A stretch of 47,547 nt of DNA from contig NZ_QFQZ01000032.1 in the NCBI RefSeq assembly GCF_003243465.1, positions 1 through 47,547 on the forward strand, read 5' to 3'. The DNA comes from Caulobacter segnis (lineage in GTDB: Bacteria > Pseudomonadota > Alphaproteobacteria > Caulobacterales > Caulobacteraceae). The notes under the pieces were generated by a model. The model saw only the letters and a list, made by a program, of their open reading frames with translations. It made no database searches and had not been told where the DNA came from. Each line of letters starts with the position of its first letter. The first letter of the stretch is position 1. Below are positions 1-9,130 of the stretch, in pieces. The position numbers and the translations under genes were made by a program.

Positions 1-3000
1 GATCTGAAGGCCAAGGCCGACGGAACGATCAGCCAGGCGGTCTTCGATGTTGTCGCCAAGTCTGGCGCCGACACGCCCCTGCAGGCCAGCGGCGCCTGGA
101 CGCCGCAAGGCGGCTCGGCGCGCGGCCGCATCGATCTGGGGGCCTCTCGTCTGACCCAGCGCCTGGAGAAGATGTTCGGGGCCGAGGCCAGTTTCAATAT
201 CGATGGAAAGAAGGCGACCGCCGATGGTCTCTCGGCCCTGACGCTGGACGTCCGCGCCGAAAATCTGAGCCTTCAAGCGCGCGGCCTGGCTGACTTGGCC
301 AAGCGCCGGACAGGCCCGGACGGTCTGGCCTTCAGCGCCCGCATCGGGGCGCTCAAGCGCATCGTCTCGATTCCGCAGATGGGGCAGGGGCTCGCCGACG
401 GGGTGTTCAAGCTGGAGAAGGGCGGCTTCTCGGTCGAAGGAACCGCCGATGTCGCCGACCTGGAACTGCTGGGCTATCGCCTTAAGCGCGCCAAGGGCCC
501 GGCCCTGGTGCGCTGGGCCGACGGTGAGCTGGAGATCAAGGCCCAGGCGACCACCTCGGGCGGCGGCGGCTCGGGGCTGCTCGCCGTGCTCGGCGCGAAC
601 CCCAAGGCCAGCTTTGAGGGCGCCCGGGTCAAGGGCGGGCGCTTCCTGATCCGCTCGGCCCGGATCGACGCGCCCAACCTGGTCGTCACCGGCAAGGGCG
701 AGCGGGGCGTGTTGGGTGGGCTGTCGTTCGATGGCGAGATGAAGGTGGCGAGCCTTGGGCCGGTGCGTCCCGGCGCGCAGGGCTCGGTGATCGCCAAATG
801 GACCGCGTCCAGCTTCGCGGGCCGGCCGTGGGCCTTCACGGTGGACAGCCGCGCGGCCAACTTCGCCACCGGCTATGCCGAGATCGACCGATTGCTCGGC
901 GCGACGCCCCGGCTGAGCGGCAAGGCGAGCTGGAACGAGGGAGTCCTGAGCGTCGCCGAGGCTCGACTGGACGGCGCGGCCGCCAGCGCCACGACCTCGG
1001 GCAAGCTCGGCCAAGGCCTCTCGCTCGACTTCGGCCTCGACTGGACCGCCACGGGACCGTTCCGCGCGGGGCCGGTCGAGGTCACGGGCAAGGCCAGCGG
1101 CGACGGCAGGATCGGCGGCGTCCTCTCGGCCCCGAGAGCCGAGCTGAACGCTAATTTCGACGCGATCGATCTGCCTAGCCTGCCGTTGACCAAGGCGCGC
1201 CTGAGCTTAGTTTTCGCGCGCGGAGCCAACGCGACCGACGGAACCGCGGCGCTGCAGGCCCAGAGCGCCTATGGCCAGGCGCTGGGGCGGACCGCGTTCC
1301 GCTTCTCGCCCGGCGGAATCGAGTTGAGCGAGCTCGACGTGGACGCCGGCGGCGCCAAGGCGCGTGGCGCCATGTCGTTGCGCAATGGCCTGCCGGCGAC
1401 GGCGGACGTGACCGTCGCCATTGGCCCGGGGGCCTTCATCCCGCAGGGACAGATCAAGGGCTCGGCCCGCCTTGTCGACGCGCCTGGCGGTGGCGCGGCC
1501 CAGGCGGTCCTGAACCTGACGGCCCAGGAGATCAGCTTCGGCGGCTGGAAGGTGCGAACGGCCGCGATCAAGGCCGATGGCCCGCTTTCGCGCCTGCCGC
1601 TCTCGATCGACGCGCGGGGCGACGCCCCCAACGGCCGCTGGCGGTTGGGCGGTTCTGGCGAGCTGGCGCAGGCCGGTCGCGCTTACGACCTGACGCTGAA
1701 TGCGGCGGGCCGCGTGGGGCGGACCGAGATCAAGACCAATGAACCGGCCAAACTCCGCTTTGGCGATGGCCCGACCCAGGCGCGGCTGCGCTTGGGGATC
1801 GACAAGGGACGCGCCGATATCGACGCGGACCTCGGCGGCGCGACCGCGATGCTGCGGGCTGAATTGGCGGGGGTCGCCCTGACGGCCTTCAACCCCGACC
1901 TGGACGGCGACATCGACGGCGCGTTCAATCTGCGCGGCCAGGGCGAGACCTTGGGCGGCGACTTCACCATGCGGCTGTCGAACGCCCGCGAGCGCGGCGC
2001 GAAGGTCGAGCAGTCGCTGGACGCCAAGATCCATGGCGATCTCACCGACAGCCAACTGACCATCGTCGCCGACGGCGACAACCGGCAAGGCCTGAATGCC
2101 GAGGCCAATCTCGTCCTGCCCGTCGAGGCTTCCGCCAAGCCGCTGCGGCTGATGATCAACAAGAAGCGCGGCGTGCAGGGCCGGTTCTCGGCCCAAGGCG
2201 AGATCAAGCCGCTGTGGAACCTGCTGATGGGCGCCGACCGCTCGCTCTCGGGCCGCATCAACCTGCAGGCCAGCCTGGGCGGCACTCTGGCCGATCCGCG
2301 CCTGCTGGGCACGGCGACGCTCGACAACGGCGGCTTCGAGGACGGACAGACCGGGCTAAGGCTGCGCAACGTGACGCTGCGATCGTCGATGGCCGACAAC
2401 GCCATCGACGTCCTGCAGGCGATCGGCGAGGACGGGCAGGGCGGCTCGGTGTCGGGCGCGGGGCGGATCAGCCTGGCGCGCGACGGCGTCGGCAGCTTCA
2501 AGCTCGACATGAAAAGCTTCCGCCTGATCGACAACGACCTGGCCTCGGCCGTGGCGACCGGCTCGGCCAGCGTCAACCGGTCGGCGGACGGCAAGATCAA
2601 GCTGTCTGGCGCGGTGACCCTGGATCGCGCGGACGTGTCGGCCCAAACCAAGACCCCCGCGGGCGTCGTGGCGATGGACGTCGTCGAGCGTAACCGGCCG
2701 CAGGACCTGGATCAGGGGCTCCAGCGGCGCCCGACCACCGGCGGCATGATCCTGGATCTGGATCTCAAGGCGCCGCGCCGTGTCTTCGTCCGGGGGCGTG
2801 GCCTGGACGTCGAGCTCTCTCTGGACGCCCATGTCGGCGGCACCTCGCTGGCGCCGGCGCTGAGCGGCGTCGCGCGTGTTGTCCGCGGGGAATATGACTT
2901 CGCCGGCAAGCGCTTCGAGTTCGACGACGACGGCACCGTTTATCTGTCCAGCCAGCTCGACCGAATTCGCCTCGACCTGTCGGCCACGCGGCAGGACACC

Positions 3001-3441
3001 TCTCTCACCGCCGTCGTGCAGATCAAGGGAACGGCGGCCAAGCCTGAAATCACGCTCACCTCGAAGCCCGAGCTGCCCAGCGACGAGGTGCTCAGCCAGG
3101 TGCTGTTCGGCTCCTCGGCCGCCCAGCTCTCGCCGATCGAGGCCGCCCAGTTGGCCTCGGCCCTGGCCTCACTGGCGGGCGGCGGCGGCTTCGACGTTAT
3201 CGGCAACCTGCGCAGCTTCGCGCGCCTGGACCGTCTCGCTTTCGCCGAGAGCGCGACCGGCATGACGGTGGCCGGCGGCAAGTACCTGACCGACGACGTC
3301 TATCTGGAGATCATCGGTGGTGGTCGCGAAGGACCGGCGGCCCAGGTCGAGTGGCGTATCCGGCGGACGCTTTCGCTGGTCTCGCGGATCGGCGGCCAGA
3401 ACGACGCCAAGCTTTCGGTGCGCTGGCGCAAGGATTACTGA
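1..3441 (+). CDS. tamB: TamB (translocation/assembly module, DUF490), 5'-truncated by the window
   Basis: The reading frame is open from the first base, so the gene starts upstream; 1146 residues are visible. TamB is an inner-membrane-anchored periplasmic protein of the AsmA-like bridge family that works with the Omp85 protein TamA in envelope assembly and lipid transport. The visible part is a long beta-rich, low-complexity run of alternating polar and hydrophobic residues, with the family's conserved C-terminal domain over roughly the last 350 residues. It ends in a beta-signal-like segment, LSVRWRKDY, with a terminal aromatic residue. No frameshift is apparent. A hairpin overlaps the stop codon. 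An AsmA-like protein of another subfamily is the main alternative, but the C-terminal block fits TamB best. Confidence 0.88.
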   Translation, partial: DLKAKADGTISQAVFDVVAKSGADTPLQASGAWTPQGGSARGRIDLGASRLTQRLEKMFGAEASFNIDGKKATADGLSALTLDVRAENLSLQARGLADLAKRRTGPDGLAFSARIGALKRIVSIPQMGQGLADGVFKLEKGGFSVEGTADVADLELLGYRLKRAKGPALVRWADGELEIKAQATTSGGGGSGLLAVLGANPKASFEGARVKGGRFLIRSARIDAPNLVVTGKGERGVLGGLSFDGEMKVASLGPVRPGAQGSVIAKWTASSFAGRPWAFTVDSRAANFATGYAEIDRLLGATPRLSGKASWNEGVLSVAEARLDGAAASATTSGKLGQGLSLDFGLDWTATGPFRAGPVEVTGKASGDGRIGGVLSAPRAELNANFDAIDLPSLPLTKARLSLVFARGANATDGTAALQAQSAYGQALGRTAFRFSPGGIELSELDVDAGGAKARGAMSLRNGLPATADVTVAIGPGAFIPQGQIKGSARLVDAPGGGAAQAVLNLTAQEISFGGWKVRTAAIKADGPLSRLPLSIDARGDAPNGRWRLGGSGELAQAGRAYDLTLNAAGRVGRTEIKTNEPAKLRFGDGPTQARLRLGIDKGRADIDADLGGATAMLRAELAGVALTAFNPDLDGDIDGAFNLRGQGETLGGDFTMRLSNARERGAKVEQSLDAKIHGDLTDSQLTIVADGDNRQGLNAEANLVLPVEASAKPLRLMINKKRGVQGRFSAQGEIKPLWNLLMGADRSLSGRINLQASLGGTLADPRLLGTATLDNGGFEDGQTGLRLRNVTLRSSMADNAIDVLQAIGEDGQGGSVSGAGRISLARDGVGSFKLDMKSFRLIDNDLASAVATGSASVNRSADGKIKLSGAVTLDRADVSAQTKTPAGVVAMDVVERNRPQDLDQGLQRRPTTGGMILDLDLKAPRRVFVRGRGLDVELSLDAHVGGTSLAPALSGVARVVRGEYDFAGKRFEFDDDGTVYLSSQLDRIRLDLSATRQDTSLTAVVQIKGTAAKPEITLTSKPELPSDEVLSQVLFGSSAAQLSPIEAAQLASALASLAGGGGFDVIGNLRSFARLDRLAFAESATGMTVAGGKYLTDDVYLEIIGGGREGPAAQVEWRIRRTLSLVSRIGGQNDAKLSVRWRKDY

Positions 3442-3463
3442 GCGTCGGGCTTGCGCGACGCTC
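3440..3463 (+). terminator. Hairpin at the tamB stop codon
   Basis: GAGCGTCG (3440-3447) pairs perfectly with CGACGCTC (3456-3463) across an 8-base loop, overlapping the last bases of the tamB stop. There is no U-tract, so it may be a Rho-assisted end or a 3' stabiliser rather than a classic intrinsic terminator. Confidence 0.35.
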
Positions 3464-3517
3464 CGGACTCGGCTCGAAATAACCGAGCTCCAGCAAGGCT
3501 GTTGCGCGGGCCCTCGG

Positions 3518-3535
3518 TTACCTCGCTTGAGGTAA
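3518..3535. promoter_or_regulatory. Inverted repeat upstream of the AST operon
   Basis: TTACCTC (3518-3524) and GAGGTAA (3529-3535) form a perfect 7-bp inverted repeat with a 4-base spacer, about 55 bases before the hydrolase start, in the only non-coding gap ahead of the arginine-catabolism genes. It could be an operator or a short hairpin; nothing identifies a binding protein. Confidence 0.3.
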
Positions 3536-3589
3536 GCACGATTTGCCCGCGGCCCTTGGTTATCGTGACTGAGGGAGGACAGGCTATTG

Positions 3590-4846
3590 ATGCGTCTCGA
3601 TTCAGACGACCAGACGGTTCTAGACCGCGTCGCGCAGGCTGGCGGTCAGATCGTCGACCGCGCCGTGGACTGGTGCGCGATCAATTCCGGCAGTCGCCAC
3701 CTGGCCGGGCTGGAGCGTCAGCGACAGGTCCTGCTGGACGCCGCCGCCGGGCTGCCGGCCGCTGCGGTGGAGATCCCTCTGTCGCCATCGCGAGAAATCG
3801 CCGCCGATGGCCGCGAAACAGAGCTGGCTCATCCGCCCTCCATCGCCGTGATCGCCCGCCCCGAAGCTCCGGTCCAGGTCGTGCTGACCGGCCACTATGA
3901 CACGGTCTATCCGGAGATGAGCGTCTTCCAGCAGGTTCGCACGCGGCCTGACGGGGCGCTGCACGGCCCTGGAATCGCGGACATGAAGGGCGGCATCTCG
4001 GTGATGCTGGCGGCGCTTCAAGCGCTGGAAGGACATCCCGCCGCCGCCAACCTCGGCTATCGCGTGCTGCTGTCGCCGGACGAGGAGATCGGCTCCATCG
4101 CCTCGGCGCCTGTGCTCGCCGACTTCGCGCGACGCGGTCATGTCGGCCTGACCTACGAGCCGGCCTTGGCCGACGGCGCGCTCGCCTCGGCTCGCAAGGG
4201 CTCCGGAAACTTCCACATCGTGGTCCACGGCCGCGCGGCCCATGCCGGGCGCGACTTCGCGGCGGGGCGGAACGCGGTGATCGGCGCGGCCCGCATCGCC
4301 GAGAAACTCCACGCCCTGAACGGCCAGCGCGACGGCGTCACCGTCAACGTCGCCCGCATCGATGGCGGAGCGCCGCTAAACATGGTCCCGGACGTGGCGG
4401 TGGTTCGCTTCAACGTCCGCTTCCCCCAGGCGGACGCCGCGGCCTGGTTCGAGGCCGAGGTCGCGCGGATCGTCTCGGAGATCGGCGATGACCTGCACGC
4501 GCATCTGCATGGCGGGATCACTCGAGCGGCCAAGCCCTTCAACCTCGCCCAGCAGCGTCTGTTCGGCGCGATCAAGGACGTCGGCGCGCTGCTGGGACAG
4601 GATATCGCCTGGAAGCCCTCCGGCGGGGTCTGCGAGGGCAACAACCTGTTTGCGTCCGGCCTGCCCAATGTCGACACCCTGGGCGTTCGCGGCGGCGATA
4701 TCCACAGCGAGGCCGAGCACGCCTGGCCCGAGAGCTTTGTCGAGCGCGCCCAGCTCTCGGCCCTGATCCTCATAAAACTGGCGACCGGCGAGATCGACGC
4801 TCGGGCGATCCACGACGCCATGACCGCCCTGCGGGAGACCCACTAG
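3590..4846 (+). CDS. M20 family metallohydrolase (amidohydrolase/deacylase)
   Basis: 418 residues. Zinc-dependent M20 enzymes cleave amide bonds of acylated amino acids or small peptides in the cytoplasm. The metal-site residues are visible in order: the TGHYDT block (His102, Asp104), GPGIADMKGG (Asp131), SPDEEIG (Glu165/166) and a late GGDIHSEAEH histidine. RAAHAGRDFAAGRNA marks the dimerisation lid. GAGGGAGGA (3571-3579) is the ribosome site; a TTG three bases upstream of the chosen ATG is a possible alternative start. The stop abuts the astA start directly, so it is the first gene of the AST operon. The context suggests it acts on a succinylated or acylated intermediate of arginine catabolism, perhaps replacing AstE, which belongs to a different fold (M14). 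That role is inference. Confidence 0.85.
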   Translation: MRLDSDDQTVLDRVAQAGGQIVDRAVDWCAINSGSRHLAGLERQRQVLLDAAAGLPAAAVEIPLSPSREIAADGRETELAHPPSIAVIARPEAPVQVVLTGHYDTVYPEMSVFQQVRTRPDGALHGPGIADMKGGISVMLAALQALEGHPAAANLGYRVLLSPDEEIGSIASAPVLADFARRGHVGLTYEPALADGALASARKGSGNFHIVVHGRAAHAGRDFAAGRNAVIGAARIAEKLHALNGQRDGVTVNVARIDGGAPLNMVPDVAVVRFNVRFPQADAAAWFEAEVARIVSEIGDDLHAHLHGGITRAAKPFNLAQQRLFGAIKDVGALLGQDIAWKPSGGVCEGNNLFASGLPNVDTLGVRGGDIHSEAEHAWPESFVERAQLSALILIKLATGEIDARAIHDAMTALRETH

Positions 4847-5851
4847 ATGCTCATCGTCCGCCCCGCCGGCCCCGCCGACTTCGACGCCCTGATGGAGCTG
4901 GCCGTCCTCTCGGGACGCGGCTTCACAAGCCTGCCGGAGGACGAGGCGACCCTGCGCGCGCGTCTTGCGCTTTCAGAGGCCAGCTTCCAGGCCGGGGTCG
5001 CGCCGCCCGAGGCCTGGTACACGCTGATGCTCGAGGATCTCGACAGCGGTTCGGTCGAGGGTGTGGCGGGCGTCAAGGCTGGCGTCGGCCTCAAGCGCCC
5101 GTTCTTCTCGTTCCGGGTCGTGACCCTGGCGCAATCCTCGCCGACGCTCGAGATGCGCTTCGATCACAAGGCGCTCGTGCTGGTGAACGAATGCGCCGGC
5201 TGGTCGGAGGTCGGCTCGCTGTTCCTGCGGCCGGAGAAGCGCAAGGGCGGGGCCGGGCGTCTGCTCGCCCAGTCGCGCTACATGCTGATCGGCATCGAGC
5301 CCCAGCGTTTCGCCGAGATGGTGCTGGCCGAGCTGCGGGGCTGGTTCGACCAGGACGGCCGCTGTCCATTCTGGGAGCACGTCTCACACAAGTTCTTCCG
5401 CCTGGACTTCGACCAGGCCGACCTGATGAGCGCTTCGACCGACGGTCAGTTCATTCTCGACCTGGCCCCGCGCCATCCGATCTATACCGAGCTGCTGCCC
5501 GAGGAGGCGCGCGACGTGATTGGGCGCGTCCATCGCGACGGCGAGGCGGCGCGGGCGATGCTGGAGCGTGAAGGTTTCCGCTACCAAGGTCTCGTCGATC
5601 TGTTCGACGCAGGCCCGACGGTCGCCTGCCCGCGCGACGACATCCGGACGGTCCGTGACGCCAAGCGACTGCGGGTCAAGGCGGGCGAGGACGCCTTTGG
5701 CGAGGAGGCGCTGATCTCGACGGGCGAGGTGTCCCGCTTCCGGGCGATCCGCGCGCCGGTGCTGATCGACGGCGATGCGGCCATCCTGGGACGCGAGGCG
5801 TTGGAGGCGCTCGGCGTCGGCGAAGGCGAAGTGGTGCGGGTGAAGGCATGA
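4847..5851 (+). CDS. astA: Arginine N-succinyltransferase
   Basis: 334 residues, the usual AstA length. It transfers succinyl from succinyl-CoA to the alpha-amino group of arginine, step 1 of the AST arginine-degradation pathway in the cytoplasm. The N-terminus (MLIVRPAGPADFDALMELA followed by the GFTSLPEDE block) and the VGSLFLRPEKRKGGAGRLLAQSRYM region match the AstA variant of the GNAT fold, as do the GLVDLFDAGPTV-type segment and the C-terminal beta domain. The start ATG follows the stop of the M20 hydrolase without a gap, and its own stop overlaps astD by ATGA, so translation is probably coupled. The AstA identification is firm. Confidence 0.95.
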   Translation: MLIVRPAGPADFDALMELAVLSGRGFTSLPEDEATLRARLALSEASFQAGVAPPEAWYTLMLEDLDSGSVEGVAGVKAGVGLKRPFFSFRVVTLAQSSPTLEMRFDHKALVLVNECAGWSEVGSLFLRPEKRKGGAGRLLAQSRYMLIGIEPQRFAEMVLAELRGWFDQDGRCPFWEHVSHKFFRLDFDQADLMSASTDGQFILDLAPRHPIYTELLPEEARDVIGRVHRDGEAARAMLEREGFRYQGLVDLFDAGPTVACPRDDIRTVRDAKRLRVKAGEDAFGEEALISTGEVSRFRAIRAPVLIDGDAAILGREALEALGVGEGEVVRVKA

Positions 5852-7299
5852 GCGGACTGTTCATCGACGGCAAGTGGCGCTCGGGCGAGGGGCCTGAGCT
5901 GGTCTCGATCGACCCGGCGACGGGCGAAGCGGTCTGGCGCGAGGCGACCGCCACCGAGCGCGATGTGGTAGGCGCGGTCGAGGCCGCGCGGCTCGCCTTT
6001 CCCGCCTGGGCCGACCGTCCGCGCGAGGCGCGGATCGCCATCCTTCGCCGCTACAAGGAGATCCTCGTTGAGCGCACGGGCGTCTTCGCCGAGGCGCTGA
6101 GCCGCGAGACGGGCAAGGCGCTCTGGGAGACCAAGGCTGAACTGGGCTCGATGGCCGGCAAGGTCGACCTGTCGATCAAGGCGTATGACGAGCGGACCGG
6201 CTCGACTGAGAACGCCATGCCGTTCGGCCGCGCCGTGCTGCGTCACCGCGCCCATGGCGTGATGGCGGTGCTTGGCCCGTTCAACTTCCCGGGGCATCTG
6301 CCGAACGGCCACATCGTGCCGGCGCTTCTGGCCGGCGACACGGTGGTGTTCAAGCCGTCCGAGGAAACGCCGCTGGCCGGCCAGCTGATGGTCGAGGCGC
6401 TGGAGGCGGCGGGTGTTCCGGCGGGCGTCGTGAACCTCGTGCAGGGTGGCCGCGAGACAGGCCAGGCCCTGATCAACCAGGAGATCGACGGCCTGCTGTT
6501 CACGGGCTCGGCGGCGGCCGGGGCCTTCTTCCGTCGTCACTTCGCCGATCGGCCCGACGTCATCCTGGCGCTCGAACTGGGCGGCAACAATCCCCTGGTC
6601 GTGTGGGACGCCGACGACGCGGAGGCGGTCGCGGCCCTGGTCGTGCAGTCCGCCTATATCACCACGGGCCAGCGCTGTTCGTGCGCGCGGCGGCTGATCG
6701 TGCCGGACGACGCCTTCGGCAAGACGGTGATCGAGGCGACGGCGGCGCTGGCCGACCGGCTGGCGATCGGACGTTGGAACGGCGACGCCGAGCCCTTCAT
6801 GGGGCCGCTGATCTCGGCGCGCGCCGCGAACGCCGCCCGCACGGCGGCCAGGGCCATGCCGGGCGAGACGGTTCGCGCTCTTGGATCGGCGCCGGGGCTG
6901 AGCGAGGCGTTCGTCACGCCAGGGCTGATCGACGTTACCGGTGTGGAGACGCCTGACGAGGAGCTGTTCGCGCCGTGGCTGCAGGTCCGCCGCGTCGCCA
7001 GTTTCGACGATGCGCTGAAGGCCGCCAACGCTACGCGCTATGGCCTGTCGGCGGGACTTATCTCAAATGAGTCAAAGCGTTGGGAGCTGTTCCTGAACCG
7101 CATCCGCGCCGGGGTGGTGAACTGGAATCGTCCGACGACGGGCGCGGCCGGCTCCATGCCTTTCGGCGGACTTGGCGCGTCCGGCAATCATCGTCCCAGC
7201 GCCTATTACGCCGCCGACTACTGCGCCTATCCGGTGGCGAGTTTCGAGGCCGAGGCGGTCGCCGATACGCTGAAGGATATCAAAGGCTTGCGAGCATGA
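5848..7299 (+). CDS. astD: N-succinylglutamate 5-semialdehyde dehydrogenase
   Basis: 483 residues, typical of AstD. It oxidises succinylglutamate semialdehyde to succinylglutamate with NAD+, step 4 of the AST pathway. The aldehyde-dehydrogenase features are complete: the NFPGHLPNGHIVPAL substrate/cofactor block, the FKPSEETP Lys, the FTGSAAAG glycine motif, the general base Glu243 in LELGGNNP, and catalytic Cys277 in TTGQRCSCARR. It overlaps astA and astB by 4 bases on either side (ATGA), so the three genes are tightly co-translated. Confidence 0.95.
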   Translation: MSGLFIDGKWRSGEGPELVSIDPATGEAVWREATATERDVVGAVEAARLAFPAWADRPREARIAILRRYKEILVERTGVFAEALSRETGKALWETKAELGSMAGKVDLSIKAYDERTGSTENAMPFGRAVLRHRAHGVMAVLGPFNFPGHLPNGHIVPALLAGDTVVFKPSEETPLAGQLMVEALEAAGVPAGVVNLVQGGRETGQALINQEIDGLLFTGSAAAGAFFRRHFADRPDVILALELGGNNPLVVWDADDAEAVAALVVQSAYITTGQRCSCARRLIVPDDAFGKTVIEATAALADRLAIGRWNGDAEPFMGPLISARAANAARTAARAMPGETVRALGSAPGLSEAFVTPGLIDVTGVETPDEELFAPWLQVRRVASFDDALKAANATRYGLSAGLISNESKRWELFLNRIRAGVVNWNRPTTGAAGSMPFGGLGASGNHRPSAYYAADYCAYPVASFEAEAVADTLKDIKGLRA

Positions 7300-8636
7300 C
7301 CTTCGCCGTCGAGGCAAACTGCGACGGCCTGGTCGGGCCGACACACTCGTATGTCGGGCTCTCGCCCGGAAACCTGGCCAGCACCCGCAACGCCGGCGAG
7401 GTCTCGAACCCCCGCGCCGCGGCGCTGGAAGGGCTGGCCAAGATGCGTCGTCTCAGCGATTTGGGTCTGCCGCAGTTCGTGCTCGCGCCACATGAGCGTC
7501 CGGCCATCCGCTTCCTGAAATCCATCGGCTTTTCCGGCGCGGACGAGACGGTGCTTGAAGACGCCTGGAAGGCCGCGCCGGCGCTGGCGGCGGCGGCTTG
7601 CTCCTCCTCCTCGATGTGGGCGGCCAACGCCGCGACGGTGACGCCCAGCGCCGACGCCGCCGATGGCCGTGTGCACTTCAGCCCCGCCAACCTCCTGACC
7701 AACCTGCATCGCAGCCTCGAGGGCGAGCAGACCACCCGCGCCCTGCGACGCCTGTTTCCGGACGCGCGGCGTTTCGCGGTTCACGATCCGCTGCCGGCCC
7801 AGCCGCACTTCGCCGACGAGGGCGCGGCCAACCATGTGCGGCTCTGCGCCGAGCACGGCGGACCGGGCGTCAATCTCTTCGTCTGGGGACGCCAGGCCTG
7901 GGAGGATTGGGATGGTGCGTTTCCCGCCCGTCAAACGCGGGAGGCGTTCGAGGCGATCCAGCGTCGCCATGGCGCGGCGCGGGGCGTCTTTCCGCGTCAG
8001 GCCAAGGCGGCCATCGCGGGCGGCGCCTTCCACAATGACGTGGTCTGCGTCGGGACGCGCCAGTGCCTGTTCTTCCACGAGCGCGCCTTCGAGGATCGCG
8101 TGGCGATGGAGCGCGCGGTGAGAACCGCCGCCGCCGATCTGTTCGAGCCGGTGTTTGTCGAGGTCTCGGAAGCCGAACTGCCCATCGCCGATCTCGTCGC
8201 CAGCTACCTCTTCAACTCCCAACTGCTTGCGGTCCCCGGCGAGGATCGCCTGGTTTTGCTGGCCCCGGCCGAGACGCGCGACAATCCTCGCGCCTATGCG
8301 GTCGCCGAGGGACTGGCCGCCTCGAATGGCCCCATCGGCCGCGTCGACTATGTCGACGTCCGCCAGAGCATGCGGAACGGCGGCGGGCCCGCTTGCCTGC
8401 GTTTGCGCGTCGTGCTGACCGACGAGGAGCTGGAAGCCGTCAATCCCGCCCAGCGCTTCAGCCCGGATCTTCACAAGACGCTGGCCGATTGGGTCGAGCG
8501 TCGCTATCGCGACAGCCTTGCGCCGGGTGACCTCGCGGATCCGCTGTTGCTGACCGAAAGCCGCGAGGCGCTGGACGAACTGACCCGGATCCTGAGTCTG
8601 GGCGGTGACTTCTATCCGTTTCAGAGGACCGCTTGA
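7296..8636 (+). CDS. astB: N-succinylarginine dihydrolase
   Basis: 446 residues. It hydrolyses N2-succinylarginine to succinylornithine, CO2 and 2 NH3, step 2 of AST. It is a pentein-fold enzyme; the triad is visible as Glu175 (DEGAANH), His246 (AFHNDV) and Cys367 (NGGGPACLRL), at almost the same numbers as in the E. coli enzyme. The start is the ATG overlapping the astD stop, giving the canonical beginning VEANCDGLVGPTHSY; the longer upstream reading frame is not family-like. astC (transaminase) is not in the window. Confidence 0.95.
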   Translation: MTFAVEANCDGLVGPTHSYVGLSPGNLASTRNAGEVSNPRAAALEGLAKMRRLSDLGLPQFVLAPHERPAIRFLKSIGFSGADETVLEDAWKAAPALAAAACSSSSMWAANAATVTPSADAADGRVHFSPANLLTNLHRSLEGEQTTRALRRLFPDARRFAVHDPLPAQPHFADEGAANHVRLCAEHGGPGVNLFVWGRQAWEDWDGAFPARQTREAFEAIQRRHGAARGVFPRQAKAAIAGGAFHNDVVCVGTRQCLFFHERAFEDRVAMERAVRTAAADLFEPVFVEVSEAELPIADLVASYLFNSQLLAVPGEDRLVLLAPAETRDNPRAYAVAEGLAASNGPIGRVDYVDVRQSMRNGGGPACLRLRVVLTDEELEAVNPAQRFSPDLHKTLADWVERRYRDSLAPGDLADPLLLTESREALDELTRILSLGGDFYPFQRTA

Positions 8637-9130
8637 ACATCACCATCCGCGCCGCGACGCCTGCGGACAGAGACGCCATTGTCGCCCTGCACAAGGCCGC
8701 CGCGGTGACGCCGGGGGCCCTGGCGCGTGCGCCGGAAGAGGTGACGTCGGCCTATGCGCAGAACGCGATCAACAGCGACATCTGCCTGGTGGCGGTTGGC
8801 GCCGAGGGCTTGGTCTGCGGCGAGATCCACGCCAAGCGCGAAACGGTCGCGCTGTTCGCCCATGTCCTGGGAGGCCTGACCGTGGCGGTTCATCCTGAAC
8901 GGCAAGGGCAGGGGATCGGCTCGAAGTTGTTCGAGGCCCTGATCGCTTGGGCGAAGGCGCAGGATCCAGCGATCCTGCGTATCGAACTGGCGGCGGGAGG
9001 CGGCAATCCTGGCGCGATCCGCCTCTATGAGCGGTTGGGGTTCAAGCAAGAGGGGCGGCAGGTCGCGCGGGGACGGCTGCCGGACGGTCGCTTCGAGGAC
9101 GATATCCTGATGGGAATGCTGCTGCTCTAG
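8633..9130 (+). CDS. GNAT family N-acetyltransferase
   Basis: 165 residues. It has the Gcn5-type acyl-CoA fold: motif A is visible as VAVHPERQGQGIGSKL (Q/R-x-x-G-x-G/A type), followed by NPGAIRLYERLGFKQEG near the C-terminus. It starts with TTG at 8633 inside the astB stop (TTGA overlap) with AGAGGA just upstream, so it is the last gene of the AST operon. The substrate cannot be told; the operon position suggests an amine or amino-acid derivative. It ends in a 4-base convergent overlap (CTAG) with the LytTR gene. Confidence 0.85.
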   Translation: MNITIRAATPADRDAIVALHKAAAVTPGALARAPEEVTSAYAQNAINSDICLVAVGAEGLVCGEIHAKRETVALFAHVLGGLTVAVHPERQGQGIGSKLFEALIAWAKAQDPAILRIELAAGGGNPGAIRLYERLGFKQEGRQVARGRLPDGRFEDDILMGMLLL

